Shown: positions 14,389 to 23,983 of the stretch, in pieces
Layout: every line of letters starts with the position of its first letter
How positions within the stretch are numbered: position 1 is the first letter of the stretch
Assembly (NCBI GenBank): GCA_015065325.1
Contig: SVQO01000004.1
Coordinates: 1-54,898, forward strand
Direction: 5' to 3'
Length of the DNA: 54,898 nt
Source: Oscillospiraceae bacterium
GTDB lineage: Bacteria; Bacillota; Clostridia; Oscillospirales; SIG627
Notes under the pieces: model-generated
What the model was told of the DNA's origin: nothing
The model's input: the letters and a program-made list of their open reading frames with translations, nothing else
The model's database searches: none
Made by a program: the position numbers and the translations under genes

Positions 14389-15390
14389 ATGAAAATTCTT
14401 GTTACCGGCGGAACCGGCTTTATCGGCTCCCATACGGTGGTAGAACTGATTGAAGCGGGACACGAGCCCATTATCGTTGATAATCTTTCCAATTCCTCTG
14501 ATAAGGTATTGGACGACATACAGACCATTACCGGCAAAAAGCCCGTATTTTACAAGGCGGATATCCGCGACAAAGCGGCTCTGGAAAAGATTTTCAAGGA
14601 GAATGCCGTTGACGCGGTCATTCACTTTGCAGGACTCAAGGCGGTAGGTGAATCCGTTCAGATTCCTTTGGAGTATTATCACAACAACATCACGGGCACC
14701 TTGATCCTGTGTGACGTAATGCGCAAGGCAGGATGCAAGACCATCGTGTTCTCCTCCTCCGCAACGGTGTACGGAATGAATAACGCCGTTCCTTTCAAGG
14801 AGGATATGCCTACCTCCTGCACCAATCCCTACGGTTGGACCAAGCTGATGCTGGAGCAGATCCTGACCGACCTTTGCGTTTCCGATCCCGAGTGGAGCGT
14901 AGTTCTTCTCAGATACTTCAACCCCATCGGCGCTCACGAAAGCGGTCTGATCGGAGAAAATCCCAGCGGTATTCCCAACAATCTGTTCCCTTACATTGCA
15001 AGAGTTGCCGCAGGCATTCTTCCCTGCCTGTCCGTATTCGGCAACGACTACGATACCCCCGACGGAACCGGTGTTCGCGACTATATCCACGTAGTCGATC
15101 TGGCACAGGGTCACCTGAAGGCGCTGGATTACGCCGTGGCAAACAAGGGTGCGGAGGCGATCAATCTGGGAACCTCCCGCGGTACCAGTGTATTGGAGTT
15201 GGTCACTGCCTTTGAAAAGGCAAGCGGTGTTAAGGTCAATTACAAAATCGCTCCCCGCCGCCCAGGTGACATTGCTTCCTGCTACGCCGATACCGAAAAG
15301 GCAGAAAAGCTGTTGGGCTGGAGTGCAAAATACGGAATTGAAGATATGTGCCGCCACGGATGGGCATATATGAACAAGAAAAACATATAA
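14389..15390 (+). CDS. galE: UDP-glucose 4-epimerase
   Basis: A 333-residue extended short-chain dehydrogenase. It has the NAD-binding GGTGFIG (7-13), the catalytic Ser124 in SSSATVYG, and YxxxK as Tyr148-Gly-Trp-Thr-Lys152 (usual YGRTK). The substrate-side blocks NPIGAH and GTGVRDYIHV are also present. It interconverts UDP-glucose and UDP-galactose, supplying UDP-galactose for envelope glycans or clearing galactose. The ATG follows AAAGGAG. It overlaps the next start by one base (TAATG). Confidence 0.93.
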   Translation: MKILVTGGTGFIGSHTVVELIEAGHEPIIVDNLSNSSDKVLDDIQTITGKKPVFYKADIRDKAALEKIFKENAVDAVIHFAGLKAVGESVQIPLEYYHNNITGTLILCDVMRKAGCKTIVFSSSATVYGMNNAVPFKEDMPTSCTNPYGWTKLMLEQILTDLCVSDPEWSVVLLRYFNPIGAHESGLIGENPSGIPNNLFPYIARVAAGILPCLSVFGNDYDTPDGTGVRDYIHVVDLAQGHLKALDYAVANKGAEAINLGTSRGTSVLELVTAFEKASGVKVNYKIAPRRPGDIASCYADTEKAEKLLGWSAKYGIEDMCRHGWAYMNKKNI

Positions 15391-16511
15391 TGAAAATAAA
15401 TCAAATGCAAAAAAAGACCCTTGTGTGGCTCATCGTGGTTGCCGTACTTACGGTCTTTTTGGTCACAAGCTTTCTTTTTGCAATGATGCAAAAGCCGAGG
15501 GTCATCTTCGCAGACTCTCTCCGATTCCCGGTAAATACCGAATTGACCCTGTCCGACGTGGTAAAGGACGTACAGGGCGGTCGGTTATCGGAGCCTGAAA
15601 AGCTTTTGGATTCATCAAAAAAGGGACTGATCCAATTCACCTTCACCGTGGAAAATCTGTTTAAGATCCAAAGCGAGAAAGAAATTATGGTTGAATTTTA
15701 TTCCTCCGATACGCCAAAGAAGGAGGAGCCCGGCGAGACGGAAAAGCCCAACACCTCCGAAAAGCCGTCTACGACCACGACCGCTCCCTCTTCTACCACC
15801 ACGACGAAAAAGCCTTCGACCACCACCAAGCCTCAGAACAACGGGGAGAATCCAGGGGAAAGTGCCTCCTTGAACCCGCCCTTTGGCAGTAAAGGAAGCT
15901 TGATCGACGGAGTATACACCACCTCAAACGGAAAGACCTTGGAAGTGAAAAACGGGATTGCTTACGTCGACGGAATTCTCATTGCCAACAAGAGCTACTC
16001 TCTCCCCAAGACCTACACCTCTCCCTACCTGCAGACCGAGACAGAGCAGGCTTACTATCAGCTGCAAACTGCCGCTGTAAAAGCAGGCATCCTCAGCGAG
16101 TTTAAAAACAAGCTCGTCATCAAAAGCGCTTACCGTTCCTGGAACGATCAAAATTACATTTTCAACAATTACGTAAAAAGAGACGGTCTGGATCAAGCGA
16201 TGACCTACTCTGCCCGTCCCGGTCACAGCGAACATCAGACCGGTATGGCGATGGACCTTCTCACCTCCAGCACGGCGGAATCCAAAACGGAAAAATTCAA
16301 GCCGGCATTGGATTGGCTTTCCGACAATGCTTACAAATACGGCTTTATCCTTCGCTATCCCGAGGGTAAAAGTGAGATCACCGGCTATATTTTCGAGCCT
16401 TGGCATTACCGCTACGTAGGAACGGAGCTTGCCGAGATCCTTTATAACCACGGCGATTGGATCACCCTGGAGGAGTACTTCGGAGTGGACAGCGTTTACC
16501 GAGGATATTAA
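15390..16511 (+). CDS. Membrane-anchored D-alanyl-D-alanine carboxypeptidase, VanY family
   Basis: A 373-residue protein: one N-terminal membrane anchor (about 9-32) and an extracytoplasmic region. A low-complexity Thr/Lys/Pro linker of about 50 residues with TTTT runs follows, then a C-terminal M15B/VanY domain. Zinc and catalytic residues are visible in SAYRS, SEHQTGMAMD (His and Asp ligands) and EPWHYRY (Glu and His). It trims the terminal D-Ala from peptidoglycan stem peptides. It is translationally coupled to galE. Adjacent vancomycin-resistance genes are absent, so a housekeeping wall role is likeliest. Confidence 0.88.
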   Translation: MKINQMQKKTLVWLIVVAVLTVFLVTSFLFAMMQKPRVIFADSLRFPVNTELTLSDVVKDVQGGRLSEPEKLLDSSKKGLIQFTFTVENLFKIQSEKEIMVEFYSSDTPKKEEPGETEKPNTSEKPSTTTTAPSSTTTTKKPSTTTKPQNNGENPGESASLNPPFGSKGSLIDGVYTTSNGKTLEVKNGIAYVDGILIANKSYSLPKTYTSPYLQTETEQAYYQLQTAAVKAGILSEFKNKLVIKSAYRSWNDQNYIFNNYVKRDGLDQAMTYSARPGHSEHQTGMAMDLLTSSTAESKTEKFKPALDWLSDNAYKYGFILRYPEGKSEITGYIFEPWHYRYVGTELAEILYNHGDWITLEEYFGVDSVYRGY

Positions 16512-16543
16512 AAAAGCATTTGCCCCGCGGGGCAAATGCTTTT
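16512..16543. terminator. Bidirectional terminator
   Basis: A perfect 32-bp palindrome with a GC-rich centre and flanking A and T tracts between the convergent VanY and proC genes. Confidence 0.9.
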
Positions 16544-16555
16544 ATTTTTGCTCAT

Positions 16556-17353
16556 TTATTTTCCCAAGGAAAGAGTCTTTTCGTAAGCGGCAATGACTGC
16601 ATCCATTGCGGCACCGCGGAATCCCTGCTCCTCCAAAACACGGACCCCCTCAATGGTGGTTCCGCCGGGGCTTGTGACCGCATCCTTCAGGGCTCCGGGA
16701 TGCTTCCCTGTTTCCAGCACCATTTCAGCCGCACCCTTTACGGTCTTTGCCGCAAAGCGCAAGGCAGCATCACGGGGGAGCCCGCAGGCAACCGCACCGT
16801 CTGCCAAAGCTTCCACGAAAAGATAGGCAAATGCGGGACCGCATCCGTGAAGGGCGCTTGCCGCATCGATCTTTCCCTCGTCGATCTTTTCCACGAGTCC
16901 ACCCTTTGCCAAGGCGTGCACAAAGAGCTGCTCCGTTTCGGAGGCAACGTTTTCGGTGCAATACACGATCACGCCCTCTCCCACCATAACGGGAGTATTG
17001 GGCATAATGCGGATCACGGGCGTTTTCTCGCCGATTCCTTTCTCAATGGTGGAGATGGGGATTCCCGCCGCCATCGTCACAAGGGTAAGCGAACCTTTTC
17101 TTTCCTTGACTGCCGAGGAGATCTCCTCAAGCAGCGCAGGCAAAACCTGGGGCTTGACCCCCAGAAATACCATATCGCATTCCTTCACGAGAGTCAGATT
17201 GTCTCCGCACACGCCCCCTAAGGTCTCCGCAAGAGCCTGAGCCTTTTGAGCAAAAAAGTCAGCAAAGTACAGCTTGGCGTCCATACCGCTTTTGGCAACG
17301 GCGGTAGCAAGAGCTGTGCCCATATTTCCTGTTCCGATAAAACCGATTTTCAT
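16556..17353 (-). CDS. proC: Pyrroline-5-carboxylate reductase
   Basis: A 265-residue enzyme for the last step of proline synthesis. The N-terminal Rossmann GFIGTGNMG binds NAD(P)H. The C-terminal dimer domain carries the family signature around SPGGTTIEGVRVLEEQGFR. The length is typical. It is the last gene of a DUF6472-proB-proA-proC operon, 9 bp after proA, so the full glutamate-to-proline pathway is encoded together. Confidence 0.95.
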   Translation of the reverse strand: MKIGFIGTGNMGTALATAVAKSGMDAKLYFADFFAQKAQALAETLGGVCGDNLTLVKECDMVFLGVKPQVLPALLEEISSAVKERKGSLTLVTMAAGIPISTIEKGIGEKTPVIRIMPNTPVMVGEGVIVYCTENVASETEQLFVHALAKGGLVEKIDEGKIDAASALHGCGPAFAYLFVEALADGAVACGLPRDAALRFAAKTVKGAAEMVLETGKHPGALKDAVTSPGGTTIEGVRVLEEQGFRGAAMDAVIAAYEKTLSLGK

Positions 17354-17362
17354 AACGTCTCC

Positions 17363-18613
17363 TTATCTGACGGTACCGTTACCGCGAACGATGTATTTGT
17401 AGGTGCAAAGCTCACGCAGACCCATAGGTCCTCTCGCGTGGAGCTTTTGGGTAGAAATGCCCATTTCGCAACCAAGACCGAATTCCCCGCCGTCGGTAAA
17501 GCGGGTGGAAGCGTTGACGTAAACAGAGGTACTGTCAACCACTGCCGTAAAGTATTCTGCCGCTTCCTCAGACTCGGTGACGATGGCTTCGGAATGACCG
17601 GTGGAATGAGCGCGGATGTGCTCGCAAGCCTCCTGCACGTCCTTTACGACGCGGACAGCGAGGATATAATCGAGAAATTCCGTATCAAAATCCTTTTCTC
17701 CCGCAGGAGTACCGGAAATGATCTTCGCCGCCTTCGGGCACAGACGAAGCTCTACGGGATTAGAAGCCCGATCCGTTACCAGTCTCTTTTCCACCAAAGG
17801 CAAAAATTCTTCCGCAACGGATTCTGCCACCAGAAGCACCTCGGCGGCGTTGCATACCGAAGGACGGCTGGTTTTTGCATTTTCAATAATATTCAGGGCT
17901 TTTTCAAGATCGGCATCGCTATCCACGTATACGTGGCAAATTCCGGTGCCGGTCTGAATACAGGGGACGGTAGCGTTTTCCACACAAGCGCGGATCAAGC
18001 CTGCGCCGCCGCGGGGAATAAGCATATCCAGATACCCCTCCGCCTTCATCATTTCCATAGAGCTGGCACGGGTCGTATCCTCAATGAGGGAGATCGCCTC
18101 ACAGGGGATCCCCAAACGGGCAAGACCCGTGCGCATTGCCTTTACAATGGCGAAGGAGCTTCGGAAGGCTTCCTTGCCACCGCGGAGCACGCAAGCGTTT
18201 CCACTCTTAATGGCAAGGCTTGCAGCATCGGCGGTTACGTTGGGGCGGGACTCGTAAATGATCCCCACCACGCCAAGAGGACAGGAGATCTTGCGGATCA
18301 AAAGTCCGTTTTCGCGCTTCACCTCGTCCAGCACGGTGCCAACGGGATCGGGCAGAGCGATCAGGGCGCGGATCCCCGATACCATCCCCTCAATCCGCTG
18401 GGGCGTCAGACGGAGACGATCCAGCATCACGTCGCTGATAGACCCCTTTGCCGCCTCCAAGTCTTTTTCATTTTCCGCAAGGATCTCGTCCGATGCGGAA
18501 AGAAGCGCCTTTGCCATTTCCTCCAAAGCCGCATTCTTTTCTTCCGTGGAAAGGCGGTTGACGAAAAGAGAAGCCTCTTTTGCTTCCTTTAAAATTTCTG
18601 AAGTAAGTTTCAT
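17363..18613 (-). CDS. proA: Gamma-glutamyl phosphate reductase
   Basis: A 416-residue aldehyde-dehydrogenase-fold enzyme that reduces gamma-glutamyl phosphate to the semialdehyde with NADPH. It contains [25 protein letters not shown] and the catalytic cysteine in [10 protein letters not shown]. The C-terminal [20 protein letters not shown] block is conserved in ProA. Its start overlaps the proB stop as ATGA, giving tight coupling between kinase and reductase, whose intermediate is unstable. Confidence 0.95.
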   Translation of the reverse strand: MKLTSEILKEAKEASLFVNRLSTEEKNAALEEMAKALLSASDEILAENEKDLEAAKGSISDVMLDRLRLTPQRIEGMVSGIRALIALPDPVGTVLDEVKRENGLLIRKISCPLGVVGIIYESRPNVTADAASLAIKSGNACVLRGGKEAFRSSFAIVKAMRTGLARLGIPCEAISLIEDTTRASSMEMMKAEGYLDMLIPRGGAGLIRACVENATVPCIQTGTGICHVYVDSDADLEKALNIIENAKTSRPSVCNAAEVLLVAESVAEEFLPLVEKRLVTDRASNPVELRLCPKAAKIISGTPAGEKDFDTEFLDYILAVRVVKDVQEACEHIRAHSTGHSEAIVTESEEAAEYFTAVVDSTSVYVNASTRFTDGGEFGLGCEMGISTQKLHARGPMGLRELCTYKYIVRGNGTVR

Positions 18614-19383
18614 TTTTTACCTCCCGAAATAAAGCGGGTGCCCACCTTCTCCCCGTCCGCAATGGCGTAAAGAATATCGGGGTCTGCACCGTTGGTAATG
18701 ATCATATCACAGCCTGCTCCCACGGCGATCTGTGCCGCGGAAAGCTTGGTTGCCATACCGCCCGTCCCCAAAGAAGATCCCTTTCCGCCGCCGAGGGCAA
18801 GGATCTTATCGTCGATCTCGCGTACCTCCTCGATCAGTCTGGCGTCGGGATTGGTACGGGGATCGGCGGTGAAAAGACCGTCTATATCGGACAGAAGCAC
18901 CAAAAGGTCTGCGCCGACGGACTCGGCAACGATAGCGGCAAGGGTATCGTTATCTCCGATGCCCAGTTCCTCGGTTGCCACGGTATCATTCTCGTTAATA
19001 ATGGGAAGCACATCCAATTCCAAAAGGCGTGCCATCGTGTTGCGGAAGTGGTTGTGGCTCTCCTCGTTGCGCACGTCGTATCCCGTCAGAAGGATCTGCG
19101 CCACGGTATGATTATATTCGGAGAAAAGCTTATCGTAGGTGTACATCAGCTCACACTGACCTACGGCTGCCGCCGCTTGCTTGGTGGGGATATCGTCGGG
19201 TCGGCGCTTTAAATTCAGTTTGCCCACGCCCATGCCGATCGCACCGGAGGAGACCAAGATCACCTCATGCCCCGAATTCTTCAGGTCGCTGAGCACCTTG
19301 CACATCTCCTCCACGCGGCGGATATTCAGTCTGCCTGTGGAATGGGCAAGAGTGGAGGTACCTACCTTGACTACAATTCTCAT
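18610..19383 (-). CDS. proB: Glutamate 5-kinase, short form without PUA domain
   Basis: A 257-residue amino-acid kinase catalysing the first, usually feedback-regulated step of proline synthesis. Visible elements are VVKVGTSTL near the start, VSSGAIGMG, the glutamate-binding [16 protein letters not shown] and [10 protein letters not shown]. It ends after the kinase domain; the C-terminal PUA domain present in E. coli ProB (about 367 residues) is absent, as in many Firmicutes. ATG at 19383 is chosen over an in-frame GTG at 19395, whose sequence forms part of the ribosome-binding region. Confidence 0.94.
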   Translation of the reverse strand: MRIVVKVGTSTLAHSTGRLNIRRVEEMCKVLSDLKNSGHEVILVSSGAIGMGVGKLNLKRRPDDIPTKQAAAAVGQCELMYTYDKLFSEYNHTVAQILLTGYDVRNEESHNHFRNTMARLLELDVLPIINENDTVATEELGIGDNDTLAAIVAESVGADLLVLLSDIDGLFTADPRTNPDARLIEEVREIDDKILALGGGKGSSLGTGGMATKLSAAQIAVGAGCDMIITNGADPDILYAIADGEKVGTRFISGGKK

Positions 19384-19398
19384 ATTAAATCTCACTTT

Positions 19399-19587
19399 CT
19401 AGTTCTGCTTTTGCACCAGCTTATACTCATCGTAAAAGCGGTAATAAGGACAGGAGGAATAACGAGAGCTGGCAAGACGCTCCATTTCGTCCTCGTCCAG
19501 ATCCAGCGTACAGATCTCGCATTCCCATTCTTCGTCGTAATCATAATACAGACAGCTTTCGCAATCGTGGGCGCCTTTTTGATCCAT
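19399..19587 (-). CDS. DUF6472-like small cysteine-rich protein
   Basis: A 62-residue acidic, Tyr-rich protein with CESC near the N-terminus, then CEIC and SSCPYY, four or five cysteines that could bind a metal. It resembles clostridial DUF6472 proteins, which have no known function. The ATG follows AAAGGGGAG. It is the first gene after the operon promoter and lies 15 bp upstream of proB. Confidence 0.6.
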   Translation of the reverse strand: MDQKGAHDCESCLYYDYDEEWECEICTLDLDEDEMERLASSRYSSCPYYRFYDEYKLVQKQN

Positions 19588-19616
19588 ATCGCTCCCCTTT
19601 CCGTTTATTACCTTTC

Positions 19617-19645
19617 ATTATACCCTACTGTCCCCCGTCTTGCAA
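19617..19645 (-). promoter_or_regulatory. Promoter of the proBAC operon
   Basis: Minus-strand TTGCAA (19645-19640) and TATAAT (19622-19617), 17-bp spacer, about 30 bp upstream of the first gene. No T-box or attenuator is visible. Confidence 0.75.
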
Positions 19646-19674
19646 GAGATTTTTTCAAAAAAAGACAGCAAAGA

Positions 19675-19708
19675 ACGAAAAAGTGACGGAAGAACAACTT
19701 CCGTCACT
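19675..19708 (-). terminator. Terminator of the marR-ABC operon
   Basis: AGTGACGGAAG and its complement (19708-19698 and 19692-19682) with a 5-base loop, followed on the minus strand by TTTTTCG. Confidence 0.85.
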
Positions 19709-19714
19709 GATATC

Positions 19715-21610
19715 TCAGCTTAATTCAAAAGCACCCGTGTAGAGCTGATAGTATTTACCCTTTTGGGCGATCAGGTCATCGTGGTCACCGCGTTCGATGA
19801 TCTCGCCGTTCTCCAGAACCATAATGGCGTTGGAATTGCGAACGGTGGAAAGACGGTGGGCGATAACGAAGACGGTTCTGCCTTCCATCAGCTTATCCAT
19901 TCCCTTTTCGATCAGCGCTTCGGTGCGGGTATCGATGGAAGAGGTCGCCTCGTCCAAGATCAAAACCGGAGGATCGGCTACAGCGGCGCGGGCAATGTTC
20001 AAAAGCTGAACCTGCCCCTGCGACAGATTTGCACCGTCACCCGTGATATAGGTATCGTACCCATCGGGCAGATGGCGGATAAAGGTATCCGCATTGGCAA
20101 GCTTTGCCGCTTCGATGCATTCCTCGTCGGTGGCATCCAGCTTCCCGTAACGGATGTTATCCAAAATGGTGCCCGAAAACAGATGAGGATCCTGCAAAAC
20201 CATAGCAAGGCTTCGACGCAGATCGTCCTTGCGGATCTTGTTGATATTGATCCCGTCGTAACGAATCTTGCCGTCGGGCACATCGTAGAAACGGTTGATC
20301 AGATTGGTAATGGTGGTCTTGCCCGCACCGGTAGAGCCGACGAAGGCGATCTTCTGACCGGGTTTGGCATAGAGGGAAACGTTTTTCAAAACCGTTTTTT
20401 CGGGAACGTAGCCGAAGGTAACGCCGTCCAGCTGAACGTCGCCGCGAACCTCGGTATAGGTTACGGTGCCGTCCGCCTTATGGGGATGGCGCCAAGCCCA
20501 AAGTCCGGTTCTTGTCTCAGACTCGCAAAGCTCACCGTTTTCGTCGCGTTTGGCATAAACCAGAGTTACGTAGCCGTCGTCGGTCTCGGGCTCCGTATCG
20601 ATCACGCGGAAGATCCGTTCTGCGCCCGCAAGAGCGGTCAGAATGGAATTCAACTGCTGAGACAGCATACTGAAGGGACGGGAAAAGCTATTGGTAAAGG
20701 TCAAAAACGAAATCAGCATACCGGGAGAAAGATTGTCGGGACTTTTGATGGCAATCGCCGCACCCACGATGGCAACTACTGCATAGTTGATATGGTTAAG
20801 GTTGTTCATAATGGGCATCAGAATATTGGCAAAGGTATGTGCGTTGGTGGCGGCGTGGCAAAGCTCGTTGTTGATGGTTTCAAAATCCTCTTTCGCCTTC
20901 TTTTCGTGGCAGAAGACCTTAACTACCTTCTGTCCCTCGATCATTTCCTCAATATAACCGTTGACCTTACCCACGCAAGCCTGCTGGCGGATAAAGAATC
21001 TGGCACTTCTTCCACCGATGGCTTTCGTCACAAACATCATCACCACAAGGCTGACCAAGACCACCAGCGTAAGCTGCCAGGAGGTCATCACCATCACCAC
21101 GAAGTATCCGCACACGGTCAAAAAGCCCGAGACGATATTGGCAACAGAATTGGATAGCATTTCACGAAGAGCATCCACGTCGTTGGTATAAAGGCTCATC
21201 AGCTCTCCGTGGGTGTGGGTATCGAAAAAGCGGATGGGCAAGGATTCCATGGCGCGGAACAGATCCTTGCGGATCCTAAAAAGGGCGCTTGTGGAAATTC
21301 CCAGCATAATTCTGGCATAGCCCCAGGATGAAAGCACGCCCGCACCGTAAACCAATGCCATGCGCACCAGCATCCATACGAATTTCTGCATCAGCTCTGC
21401 ATTTTCGGGATCATCCTTAAGAGGCGCGATTCCCTCGTCAATAACCGGCTTGAGCATTGCGGCGCCCGCCACCTGTGCCAGAGCGCTGACTACGATGCCG
21501 AGAAAGAATATTACGAGCAAAAGCTTATTTCCGGAGAGGTAGGAAAAAATACGTCCCAAGGTCTTAAAGACGTTCTTGGGTTTCTCAGGGGGTCTCTTGG
21601 GTGGTGGCAT
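19715..21610 (-). CDS. ABC exporter half-transporter, catalytically complete subunit
   Basis: A 631-residue membrane-NBD fusion with six transmembrane helices (about 20-340) and a C-terminal ATPase. The Walker A is GSTGAGKTT, the signature LSQGQ, and the Walker B LILDEATSSID with catalytic Glu, followed by the H-loop AHRLS. An insertion of about 45 residues precedes the NBD (around 350-395). Together with the adjacent 576-residue subunit it should form a heterodimeric type IV exporter. Exported substrate is unknown; drugs, lipids or peptides are all possible. It overlaps its partner by one base. Confidence 0.92.
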   Translation of the reverse strand: MPPPKRPPEKPKNVFKTLGRIFSYLSGNKLLLVIFFLGIVVSALAQVAGAAMLKPVIDEGIAPLKDDPENAELMQKFVWMLVRMALVYGAGVLSSWGYARIMLGISTSALFRIRKDLFRAMESLPIRFFDTHTHGELMSLYTNDVDALREMLSNSVANIVSGFLTVCGYFVVMVMTSWQLTLVVLVSLVVMMFVTKAIGGRSARFFIRQQACVGKVNGYIEEMIEGQKVVKVFCHEKKAKEDFETINNELCHAATNAHTFANILMPIMNNLNHINYAVVAIVGAAIAIKSPDNLSPGMLISFLTFTNSFSRPFSMLSQQLNSILTALAGAERIFRVIDTEPETDDGYVTLVYAKRDENGELCESETRTGLWAWRHPHKADGTVTYTEVRGDVQLDGVTFGYVPEKTVLKNVSLYAKPGQKIAFVGSTGAGKTTITNLINRFYDVPDGKIRYDGININKIRKDDLRRSLAMVLQDPHLFSGTILDNIRYGKLDATDEECIEAAKLANADTFIRHLPDGYDTYITGDGANLSQGQVQLLNIARAAVADPPVLILDEATSSIDTRTEALIEKGMDKLMEGRTVFVIAHRLSTVRNSNAIMVLENGEIIERGDHDDLIAQKGKYYQLYTGAFELS

Positions 21611-23340
21611 CAGTCTTCCTCTCCTTTCTGCTGGGAGGTATAAACCTCCTTGTAAATTTCGTTTCTCTGTAAAAGCTCCTCGTGGGTCCCCACGTCGGAG
21701 ATCCTGCCGTCGTCCATAACCACGATACGGTCTGCATCCTGTACGGAGGAGATGCGCTGGGCGATAATCAAGGTAGTCGTTCCTTTCAGTTCCTTGCGGA
21801 AAGCGGCGCGGATACGGGCATCGGTAGCCGTATCTACGGCGCTGGTCGAGTCATCGAGAATGATGATCTTTGGCTTTTTCAAAAGGGCGCGGGCGATACA
21901 AAGTCTTTGCTTCTGACCGCCGGAAACGTTTACACCGCCCTGTCCCAGATAGGTATCGAAGCCCTCCGGGAAGGAGGTGATAAAGCCGTAGGCATCCGCG
22001 TTACGGCAAGCCTGCTCCACCTCCTCCATGGTAGCGTTTTCGTTGCCCCAACGGAGGTTTTCCAAAATGGTTCCCGAAAACAGCACGTTCTTTTGGAGCA
22101 CCATGGCGGTATTGTCTCGCAGCGTTTTCAAGGAGTATTCCTTGACGCTTCTTCCTCCAACCAAAACCGAACCGGAAAGAGGATCGTAGAGTCTGGGGAT
22201 CATCTGCACGAGGCTGGTCTTTGCACTGCCCGTGCCGCCGATAATACCAACGGTCTCGCCACTTTTGATTTTCAGATTGATATCGGTAAGGTTAAGCTTT
22301 TCCGGATCCTTGTGATACGAAAAATTCACACCGCGAAATTCAATGGAGCCGTTTTCGAGAACCGCCGAGGGATCTGCATCGGCATCGGAAATATCCGGTA
22401 CCTCCTCCAAGACCTCGCATATACGGCGCATTGCGGCAATGGAGATGATCATCATCATAAAGAGCATGGAAAGCATCATCAAGCTGTTCAGAGTCTGACC
22501 GATGTAGGTAAGAAAGCTGGCGAGCTGTCCCAGCTGGAAGGTACCGCCGATGATCATATTACCGCCCAGCCAAAGCACCGCCAGGATGCTGACGTACATC
22601 GTCAACTGCATCACGGGACCGTTGAGGATGATGACCTTTTCGGCCTTCATTTGTGCCTTTCTCACGTCGTCTGCGCTGACCTCGAACTTATCCATTTCGT
22701 GACGCTCGCGAACGAAGGCTTTTACGATACGGATGGCGATCAGGTTTTCCTGTACCGAAGCATTCAGGGCGTCGTACTTTTTCAGCATCGCCTTGAAACG
22801 GGGATGAGCGGTAGAGGAGATCAGATAGAAGGTCAAGCCGAGGATGGGGATCGCCACCAAAAAGACCGTAGCCAGTCTTGCGTTGATGCGAACTGCCATG
22901 ATCACCGCACCGATCAGCATCATGGGGCTGCGAACCGCACCTCGGATCAGCATCAGAAACGCCATTTGCACGTGGTTTACATCGGTGGTCAGTCGGGTCA
23001 CCAAGCTGGAGGTGGAAAAATGATCCACGTTTCCGAAGGAGAAATCCTGCACCTTGGCAAACAGTGCCGAGCGTACGTTTTTGGCAAATCCCATGGCTGC
23101 CTTGGAGCCAAGCATTCCGCCCAAAGCACCGAACGCCAGAGACACGAAGCTCATCAGTACCATCAAAAGACCTCGGGAGATAACGTAGGAAAGATCCTTT
23201 CCTTCGATTCCTTTGTCGATGATATCCGCCATCACGAAGGGGATGAGGATCTCCATCAGCACCTCACCGATCATCACGATGGGAGTAAGTATGGCGTATA
23301 TTTTATATTCTTTTACGTAGGACGCCAGTTTTTTTATCAT
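21610..23340 (-). CDS. ABC exporter half-transporter, subunit with degenerate ATPase residues
   Basis: A 576-residue partner of the downstream exporter subunit, again with six membrane helices followed by an NBD. Two key residues deviate. The Walker A is GGTGSAKT, with Ala in place of the last Gly, and the Walker B ends LDDSTSAVD, with Asp in place of the catalytic Glu. The signature VSGGQ is intact. This is the usual asymmetry of heterodimeric exporters such as BmrCD, in which only one ATP site is fully hydrolytic. It is coupled to the upstream marR gene by a 4-bp overlap. Confidence 0.92.
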   Translation of the reverse strand: MIKKLASYVKEYKIYAILTPIVMIGEVLMEILIPFVMADIIDKGIEGKDLSYVISRGLLMVLMSFVSLAFGALGGMLGSKAAMGFAKNVRSALFAKVQDFSFGNVDHFSTSSLVTRLTTDVNHVQMAFLMLIRGAVRSPMMLIGAVIMAVRINARLATVFLVAIPILGLTFYLISSTAHPRFKAMLKKYDALNASVQENLIAIRIVKAFVRERHEMDKFEVSADDVRKAQMKAEKVIILNGPVMQLTMYVSILAVLWLGGNMIIGGTFQLGQLASFLTYIGQTLNSLMMLSMLFMMMIISIAAMRRICEVLEEVPDISDADADPSAVLENGSIEFRGVNFSYHKDPEKLNLTDINLKIKSGETVGIIGGTGSAKTSLVQMIPRLYDPLSGSVLVGGRSVKEYSLKTLRDNTAMVLQKNVLFSGTILENLRWGNENATMEEVEQACRNADAYGFITSFPEGFDTYLGQGGVNVSGGQKQRLCIARALLKKPKIIILDDSTSAVDTATDARIRAAFRKELKGTTTLIIAQRISSVQDADRIVVMDDGRISDVGTHEELLQRNEIYKEVYTSQQKGEED

Positions 23341-23804
23341 ACGCGACTCCTTTCTATCAAATCCAAATTTTCAAGCATACGCTGTAAAAAAGTGCGAAGA
23401 AGCTCCTTTTCACGTTCCTCGAAGCCCTTCATCATTTCTTCCTCCAAACCGTGGATGTAGTTTTTCAGCTTTACGTCCAATTCCCTGCCCTTTTCCGTCA
23501 GGGAAACGATCTTGACTCTCGCGTCCGTATCGGAGCCGCTTCGCTCCAAAAGTCCGCTTTTTTCCATATTCTTCAAAAGACCGGTCACACTGGAGCGGCG
23601 AATTCCCAAATATTCCTCCAACGTCTTTTGATAAACGGTCTCGCCGCTGTGTTTGGAAATATAGGCGATCACACGAAGCTGGCTGATGGTGATCCCTTCC
23701 TTCTGAAGGTTTTCATCCCCCAGACGACGGAAGCGATTGGCAAGGTTTTGCACCTCTCTGCCGAAACGAACATCCTCGGGCGGCACATTCTGATTTTTCT
23801 TCAT
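23337..23804 (-). CDS. MarR family transcriptional regulator
   Basis: A 155-residue winged-helix protein. The wing and recognition helix lie in EEYLGIRRSSVTGLLKNMEK, followed by the typical basic wing SDTDARVKIVSLTEKG and C-terminal dimerisation helices. ATG at 23804 follows TGAGGA; a longer frame would start upstream of its own promoter and was rejected. It is first in an operon with the ABC exporter and is probably its substrate-responsive repressor, binding the palindrome at 23842-23855 that overlaps its transcription start. Confidence 0.9.
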   Translation of the reverse strand: MKKNQNVPPEDVRFGREVQNLANRFRRLGDENLQKEGITISQLRVIAYISKHSGETVYQKTLEEYLGIRRSSVTGLLKNMEKSGLLERSGSDTDARVKIVSLTEKGRELDVKLKNYIHGLEEEMMKGFEEREKELLRTFLQRMLENLDLIERSRV

Positions 23805-23841
23805 TTCATTCCTCAAAAGCATTATTGTTCGCTCGCTAACT

Positions 23842-23855
23842 GTTAGGAACCTAAC
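23842..23855. promoter_or_regulatory. Operator of the marR-ABC operon
   Basis: GTTAGG-AA-CCTAAC, a perfect 6-bp inverted repeat placed 10-24 bp downstream of the -10, where a bound repressor blocks transcription start. A further CTAAC half-site lies at 23836-23840. The layout matches MarR-type autoregulation. Confidence 0.7.
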
Positions 23856-23865
23856 GAACTTTTTC

Positions 23866-23894
23866 AGTTTAGCACATTTCCCCTCTCTTGTCAA
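23866..23894 (-). promoter_or_regulatory. Promoter of the marR-ABC operon
   Basis: Minus-strand TTGACA (23894-23889) and TAAACT (23871-23866), 17-bp spacer. Confidence 0.75.
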
Positions 23895-23902
23895 GAAAAT
23901 AC

Positions 23903-23931
23903 TTGTCAAAAAACAGTTTTTCGGGTATGAT
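23903..23931 (+). promoter_or_regulatory. Promoter of the Na/Pi cotransporter gene
   Basis: TTGTCA (23903-23908) and TATGAT (23926-23931) with a 17-bp spacer, 52 bp upstream of the start codon and back-to-back with the marR promoter. Confidence 0.7.
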
Positions 23932-23983
23932 AAAAGCAAAGAAAAAATGAAACGGACGATTATGAAAAAACAGGAGAAATGAT

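Noticed and set aside
15730..15860. Thr/Lys/Pro codon repeats as a possible DNA repeat element
   Set aside because: They encode the extracellular linker of the VanY protein; no repeat unit is conserved at DNA level beyond ACC/ACG runs.
21682..23460. A 592-codon plus-strand open frame opposite the ABC exporter subunit
   Set aside because: His/Gln/Asp-rich shadow of an ABC transporter with intact motifs; no start signals.
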